The notes under the pieces: generated by a model
Seen by the model: the letters and a program-made list of their open reading frames with translations, nothing else
Told to the model about the DNA's origin: nothing
Database searches by the model: none
Origin: an uncultured Bacteroidales bacterium
GTDB lineage: Bacteria > Bacteroidota > Bacteroidia > Bacteroidales > P3
Assembly (NCBI GenBank): GCA_937884485.1
Contig: CALGCG010000028.1
Location: forward strand, 1-8,584
Length of the DNA: 8,584 nt
Direction: 5' to 3'
Part shown: positions 6,132 to 8,584 of the stretch, one piece after another
How positions within the stretch are numbered: position 1 is the stretch's first letter
Layout of the letters: each line of letters opens with the position of its first letter
Position numbers and translations under genes: made by a program

Positions 6132-6772
6132 TGTTTCATCATGTGGATGGTCTGCTGCGGATTGTCGCTCTTGAAGACGGCGTTGCCGGCCACGAGGACG
6201 TCGGCACCGGCCTCGAAGAGCAAGGGGGCGTTCTGGAGGTTGACACCGCCGTCGACCTCGATGAGGCACTGCGGGTTCTTGCGGTTGCACAACTCTCTCA
6301 GCTGGCGCACTTTGCTATAGGTGTTCTCAATGAACTTCTGTCCGCCGAAACCGGGGTTGACGCTCATCAGGAGCACCACGTCGCAGAGCTGGACGATGTC
6401 CTCGAGCAGGCAGACGGGCGACGAGGGGTTGAGCACCACCCCACCCTTCATGCCGGCGTCGTGGATGGCGTGGAGCACACGGTCGTGATGGTGGCAGGCC
6501 TCGAAGTGGATGGTGAGGATATCGGCGCCGGCATCGCGGAAGTCCTGCACGTAGCGGCCGGGGTCCTCGATCATCAGGTGCACGTCGAGGGGTTTCTGCG
6601 CATGCTTCTTGATGTGCTTGACGATGGGCTGGCCAAAGGAGATGTTGGGCACGAAGATGCCGTCCATCACGTCGACATGGAGCCAGTCGCACTCCGAGGC
6701 GTTGAGCATCTCGATGTCGCGCTGGAGGTTGCCGAAGTCGGCACTGAGAAGAGAGGGGGAGATCAGTTTCAT
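6128..6772 (-). CDS. rpe: Ribulose-phosphate 3-epimerase
   Basis: A 214-residue TIM-barrel enzyme that interconverts D-ribulose 5-phosphate and D-xylulose 5-phosphate in the pentose-phosphate pathway, in the cytoplasm. It begins with the family signature ISPSLLSADFGNL (4-16). Metal and catalytic residues are all in place: His32 and Asp34 in HVDVMDGIFVPN (32-43), His65 in DVHLMIEDP (63-71), and Asp174 in EVDGGV (172-177). The phosphate-binding loops are SVNPGFGGQKF (137-147) and VAGNAVF (194-200). Length is typical and nothing is missing. The coding sequence ends in the ATGA overlap with rlmI. The 51-nt gap upstream is almost entirely a 7-bp tandem repeat, so its leader is unusual. Confidence 0.97.
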   Translation of the reverse strand: MKLISPSLLSADFGNLQRDIEMLNASECDWLHVDVMDGIFVPNISFGQPIVKHIKKHAQKPLDVHLMIEDPGRYVQDFRDAGADILTIHFEACHHHDRVLHAIHDAGMKGGVVLNPSSPVCLLEDIVQLCDVVLLMSVNPGFGGQKFIENTYSKVRQLRELCNRKNPQCLIEVDGGVNLQNAPLLFEAGADVLVAGNAVFKSDNPQQTIHMMKQ

Positions 6773-6773
6773 A

Positions 6774-6822
6774 AGTATTAAGTGTTTAGTGTTAAGTGCT
6801 TAGTGCTTAGTGTTTAGTGTTG
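6774..6822 (-). repeat. 7-bp tandem repeat filling the rpe leader
   Basis: Seven head-to-tail heptamers fill nearly all of the 51-nt gap between the yitT-family stop (6824) and the rpe start (6772). On the plus strand they read AGTATTA, AGTGTTT, AGTGTTA, AGTGCTT (twice), AGTGTTT and AGTGTTG. On the coding strand the unit is CACTAAA/CACTTAA/CACTAAG. Such a repeat can gain or lose copies by slippage, changing the distance from upstream signals to rpe. No hairpin terminator is visible in the gap, so the operon probably reads through. Confidence 0.9.
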
Positions 6823-6823
6823 A

Positions 6824-7720
6824 TTATAGTTTCAGTTTCTCGAAGTTCTTGCCATAGACGCCCTGGGCCTTGTTGACCGAGATGAAGGCATTCTCATCGA
6901 TACGATGGATGATCTGCATGACGTGCGACTTGTCGGTGCGGTGCACCATCATCAGAAGCACCTTCTGGTTCTGCTTGGTGTAGCAACCCTCGGCATCGAG
7001 GAGCGTGGCGCCACGGCCCACCTCGCGGGTGACGGCCTCGCCAATCTCGGCGTTCTTGAGCGAGAAGACCATGATCTGGTAGCTCTGCTTGTTGCCGTCG
7101 AGCACCATGTCGAGCACATAGGTCATAACGCCCATCACCACGTAGCCGTAGACCACGTTGCCCAACTTGCCGGAGACGAAGTAGGAGCAGCCGACGATGA
7201 CGATGTCGATGAGCATGATGACACGGCCCGGGGAGATATTGTAGTACTTGGTGATAATCAGTGCGATAATGTCCGTGCCGCCGGTGTTGCCGCCCATGAT
7301 GAAGCTCAGGCCGATACCCAAGCCGCAGAGGGCGCCGCCGATGATGGCACACATGAAGGAGTCGAACTGCATGGTGCCGTCGGCGTTCATGAAGAGGTTC
7401 TCCACATGCAGGCCTTGCTGCCACATGATGAAGAAAACCGAAGACATGGCGATGCCGTAGATGGTGTTGGCGCCGAACTTGGAACCCAGCATCTTGAAGC
7501 CGATGGAGACCAGGATGCCGTTGAAAATGAGGTTCAGGATACCGATGGGGATATGGATGCCCACGGCATAATAGAGGATGGCCGAGAGGCCGCTGACGCC
7601 GCCGCCGACAATCTGCGCCGGCAGCATAAAAGCCGACCAACCAAAGGTATAGGTCATCAGTCCCAACGTGATGACCACGTAGGACATGATGATATTTTTG
7701 CTTTTCTTGAAAATCTGCAT
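6824..7720 (-). CDS. YitT family membrane protein (DUF161 plus DUF2179)
   Basis: A 298-residue inner-membrane protein with the two-part YitT architecture. The hydrophobic N-terminal region (about 10-206) has roughly six or seven membrane segments, near 10-30, 43-53, 58-78, 85-103, 121-143, 165-183 and 188-206. It carries the family's glycine motifs IVGGGVSGLSAI (37-48) and MGGNTGGTDIIA (142-153). The C-terminal DUF2179 domain (about 212-293), soluble and probably cytosolic, contains EVGRGATLLDAEGCYT (233-248) and DENAFISV (275-282). Its fold resembles small ligand-binding sensor domains. The substrate is not established for this family; a transporter role is the common guess. It starts 3 nt after the yggS stop, so the two are almost certainly co-transcribed. 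Confidence 0.93.
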   Translation of the reverse strand: MQIFKKSKNIIMSYVVITLGLMTYTFGWSAFMLPAQIVGGGVSGLSAILYYAVGIHIPIGILNLIFNGILVSIGFKMLGSKFGANTIYGIAMSSVFFIMWQQGLHVENLFMNADGTMQFDSFMCAIIGGALCGLGIGLSFIMGGNTGGTDIIALIITKYYNISPGRVIMLIDIVIVGCSYFVSGKLGNVVYGYVVMGVMTYVLDMVLDGNKQSYQIMVFSLKNAEIGEAVTREVGRGATLLDAEGCYTKQNQKVLLMMVHRTDKSHVMQIIHRIDENAFISVNKAQGVYGKNFEKLKL

Positions 7721-7723
7721 ATT

Positions 7724-8395
7724 CTATTGTTTTTTACTGTAATCTCTTGGACCAAAGATACTTGTGCCGATGCGGACGAGGGTGCTGCCCTCCTCGACGG
7801 CTATGGGGTAGTCGTGGCTCATGCCCATGGACACCTCGCGGAAGGCGGCGCTGCCAGCGAAGGCACCGGCCTTGAGGGTGTCGAAAATGGACTTGACGCG
7901 GCGGAAGTCGTCGCGGACATGAGCCTGGTCGTCGGTGTGGCTGGCCATGCCCATCACGCCGCAGATGCGCACATGGGGATAGGCCGCGGGGTTGAAACTG
8001 GCCGCCGAGAGCTCCTCGGGCAGGAAGCCGAACTTGGTCTCCTCCTGGGCCACATGCACCTGCAGCAGCACATCGACCACACGGTCCACCTTGGCGGCGG
8101 CATGTTCCACATCCTCAAGATGCTCCATGGAGTCCACTCCGTGAATCATCGACACAAAACCGATATAGTATTTCAACTGCTTCGACTGCAGGTGGCCGAT
8201 GAAGTGCCACTCGATGTCGCCGGGCAGCTGGGCGTGTTTGTCGCGCAGTTCGGTGGCGTAGTTCTCGCCGAAGAGGCGCTGGCCGGCACGGTAGGCCTCC
8301 ATGATGTCCTCCACGGGTTTCAGTTTCGACACCGCTACCAGCCTCGTTCCCTCGGGCAACGACGCCTTGATGCTTGCTATTTTTTCTGCTATCAT
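7724..8395 (-). CDS. yggS: YggS/PROSC family pyridoxal-phosphate homeostasis protein
   Basis: A 223-residue protein with the fold-type III TIM barrel of alanine racemase N-terminal domains but no second domain, as in PLPBP/YggS. Family members bind PLP and buffer the cofactor pool; no enzymatic turnover is firmly known. The PLP lysine is Lys24 in LVAVSKLKP (19-27). Other conserved segments are FGENYATEL (42-50), WHFIGHLQSKQLKY (63-76), GVMGMASHTDD (146-156) and the phosphate-binding SMGMSHDYPIAVEEGSTLVR (189-208) with RIGTSIFGPR (208-217). It is the first gene of the minus-strand operon. The ATG at 8395 is preceded by GAGGGGT, too close to act as a normal Shine-Dalgarno site. Length is slightly below the usual 225-235 residues, mainly at the N-terminus. 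Confidence 0.95.
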   Translation of the reverse strand: MIAEKIASIKASLPEGTRLVAVSKLKPVEDIMEAYRAGQRLFGENYATELRDKHAQLPGDIEWHFIGHLQSKQLKYYIGFVSMIHGVDSMEHLEDVEHAAAKVDRVVDVLLQVHVAQEETKFGFLPEELSAASFNPAAYPHVRICGVMGMASHTDDQAHVRDDFRRVKSIFDTLKAGAFAGSAAFREVSMGMSHDYPIAVEEGSTLVRIGTSIFGPRDYSKKQ

Positions 8396-8450
8396 ACCCC
8401 TCTAACGACAAAGTGATATTTTTATTATATATACAAAATATATTTTTTTT
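8396..8450 (-). promoter_or_regulatory. Candidate promoter zone of the eight-gene operon
   Basis: This is the only sizeable AT-rich stretch before the first gene of the operon. On the minus strand it contains TCACTTTG (8416-8409), one mismatch from the Bacteroidota -7 element TAnnTTTG, with TTTTG (8438-8434) about 17 nt upstream as a possible -33 element. The spacing is shorter than the usual 19-21 nt and the transcript leader would be only a few bases, so the exact element is uncertain. That the operon starts here rests mainly on position. Confidence 0.3.
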
Positions 8451-8456
8451 GCACAG

Positions 8457-8516
8457 CCGCCTCCGGGGCGGGATGCACCTCGCCCCCGCTCCGTACCCGA
8501 TAGGCCCCCTATTCGG
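8457..8516. other. GC-rich region with two short hairpins
   Basis: Two stems are visible. CCGCC (8457-8461) pairs with GGCGG (8467-8471). CCGATAGG (8497-8504) pairs with 8508-8516 through eight pairs and one bulged T, with a CCC loop. Neither is followed by a clean T run, so I do not call them terminators. The second overlaps the outer GC arm of the terminal repeat element. No coding potential is seen between 8396 and the window end. Confidence 0.45.
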
Positions 8517-8523
8517 CCCTTCT
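8505..8523. repeat. GC-rich inverted arm, right copy
   Basis: The sequence CCCCCTATTCGGCCCTTCT is the reverse complement of 66-84 at 18 of 19 positions. It directly borders the AT-rich 11-bp array, as its partner does at the left end, so the two window ends are mirror images as well as sharing a direct repeat. Confidence 0.8.
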
Positions 8524-8584
8524 TATATCGTTCTTATATCGTTCTCATATAGTTCTTATATAGTTCCTATATACAGTATATAAG
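8522..8584. repeat. 11-bp tandem repeat array, right side
   Basis: Units start at 8522, 8533, 8544, 8555 and 8566: CTTATATCGTT twice, then CTCATATAGTT, CTTATATAGTT and CCTATATACAG, ending in a partial unit. This is the reverse-complement orientation of the units at 27-70. The last 34 bases are the terminal direct repeat. The array is cut off by the window edge. Confidence 0.85.
8551..8584. repeat. Terminal direct repeat, right copy
   Basis: Identical over 34 bases to positions 1-34. The copy contains the first arm and centre of the 49-bp palindrome and stops at the window edge before the second arm is complete. See the left copy for possible explanations. Confidence 0.9.

Noticed and set aside
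6132..6290. A 53-residue N-terminal extension of rlmI
   Set aside because: It is arginine- and proline-rich, overlaps rpe out of frame and does not resemble a PUA domain. ATG 6131 gives the usual family length and an ATGA overlap.
4926..6320. A 464-codon open frame on the plus strand, antisense to rlmI and part of rpe
   Set aside because: No family motif is visible, while the minus strand carries complete RlmI and Rpe signatures including catalytic residues.
6905..8416. A 503-codon open frame on the plus strand, antisense to yggS and the yitT-family gene
   Set aside because: Its translation is dominated by H, D, E, V, G and A without domain motifs, and it lies antisense to two genes with full family signatures. 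Long antisense frames are expected in GC-rich coding DNA.
8457..8471. A terminator hairpin upstream of the operon
   Set aside because: The 5-bp GC stem is not followed by a T run on either strand. The T run at 8443-8450 lies before it on the plus strand and becomes an A run on the minus strand.
8522..8584. A CRISPR-like array at the right end
   Set aside because: The units are 11 bp, contiguous, without spacers, and there are no cas genes.
1..8584. The window as a small plasmid or phage genome because its ends match
   Set aside because: There is no replication, partition, mobilisation, integrase or structural gene, and rpe, folE, tsaB and rlmI are typical chromosomal housekeeping genes.

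Overview
The window looks like a chromosomal segment of a GC-rich member of the Bacteroidota, probably Bacteroidales. This is inferred from the small secreted TonB-C-terminal-domain protein, the DppB-type permease with a long periplasmic loop of a kind I associate with this phylum, the YitT and LolA-like proteins, and starts that mostly lack a Shine-Dalgarno sequence. I cannot assign a genus. Coding DNA is about 60-75% GC in most places, while several intergenic stretches are very AT-rich.

Layout: (1) 1-170 is an AT-rich palindromic repeat followed by G-rich repeats. (2) 171-1754 holds two plus-strand genes, a small TonB-domain secreted protein and a GT4-type glycosyltransferase. (3) 1755-1857 is a convergent intergenic region with a strong terminator hairpin, flanked on both sides by mirrored 9-bp tandem repeats. 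(4) 8395 down to 1858 is a compact eight-gene minus-strand operon in the transcript order yggS, yitT family, rpe, rlmI, folE, lolA-like, tsaB, dppB-type permease. Gaps are 2-51 nt, and there are two ATGA stop/start overlaps (rpe/rlmI and lolA/tsaB). (5) 8396-8584 is an AT-rich putative promoter zone, then GC-rich inverted sequences and an array of 11-bp AT-rich units. No gap exceeds 300 bases. I see no RNA gene, CRISPR array, transposase, integrase or replication gene.

The operon is housekeeping: PLP homeostasis (YggS), the pentose-phosphate pathway (Rpe), 23S rRNA methylation (RlmI), GTP cyclohydrolase I (FolE), periplasmic lipoprotein carriage (LolA-like), tRNA t6A synthesis (TsaB), a small-molecule membrane protein (YitT) and half of a peptide-type ABC permease. 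I find no convincing new defence or metabolic system among the genes.

The unusual content is intergenic. The first and last 34 bases are identical, and they lie inside a palindromic array of 11-bp units bordered by inverted GC-rich arms. The terminator has mirrored 9-bp repeats, and the gap in front of rpe is filled by a 7-bp repeat. A heptamer (YACTWAA) recurs 4-6 nt before four start codons. The matching ends could mean a circular molecule, two copies of a dispersed repeat, or an assembly overlap. The housekeeping content and absence of replication genes argue against a plasmid.
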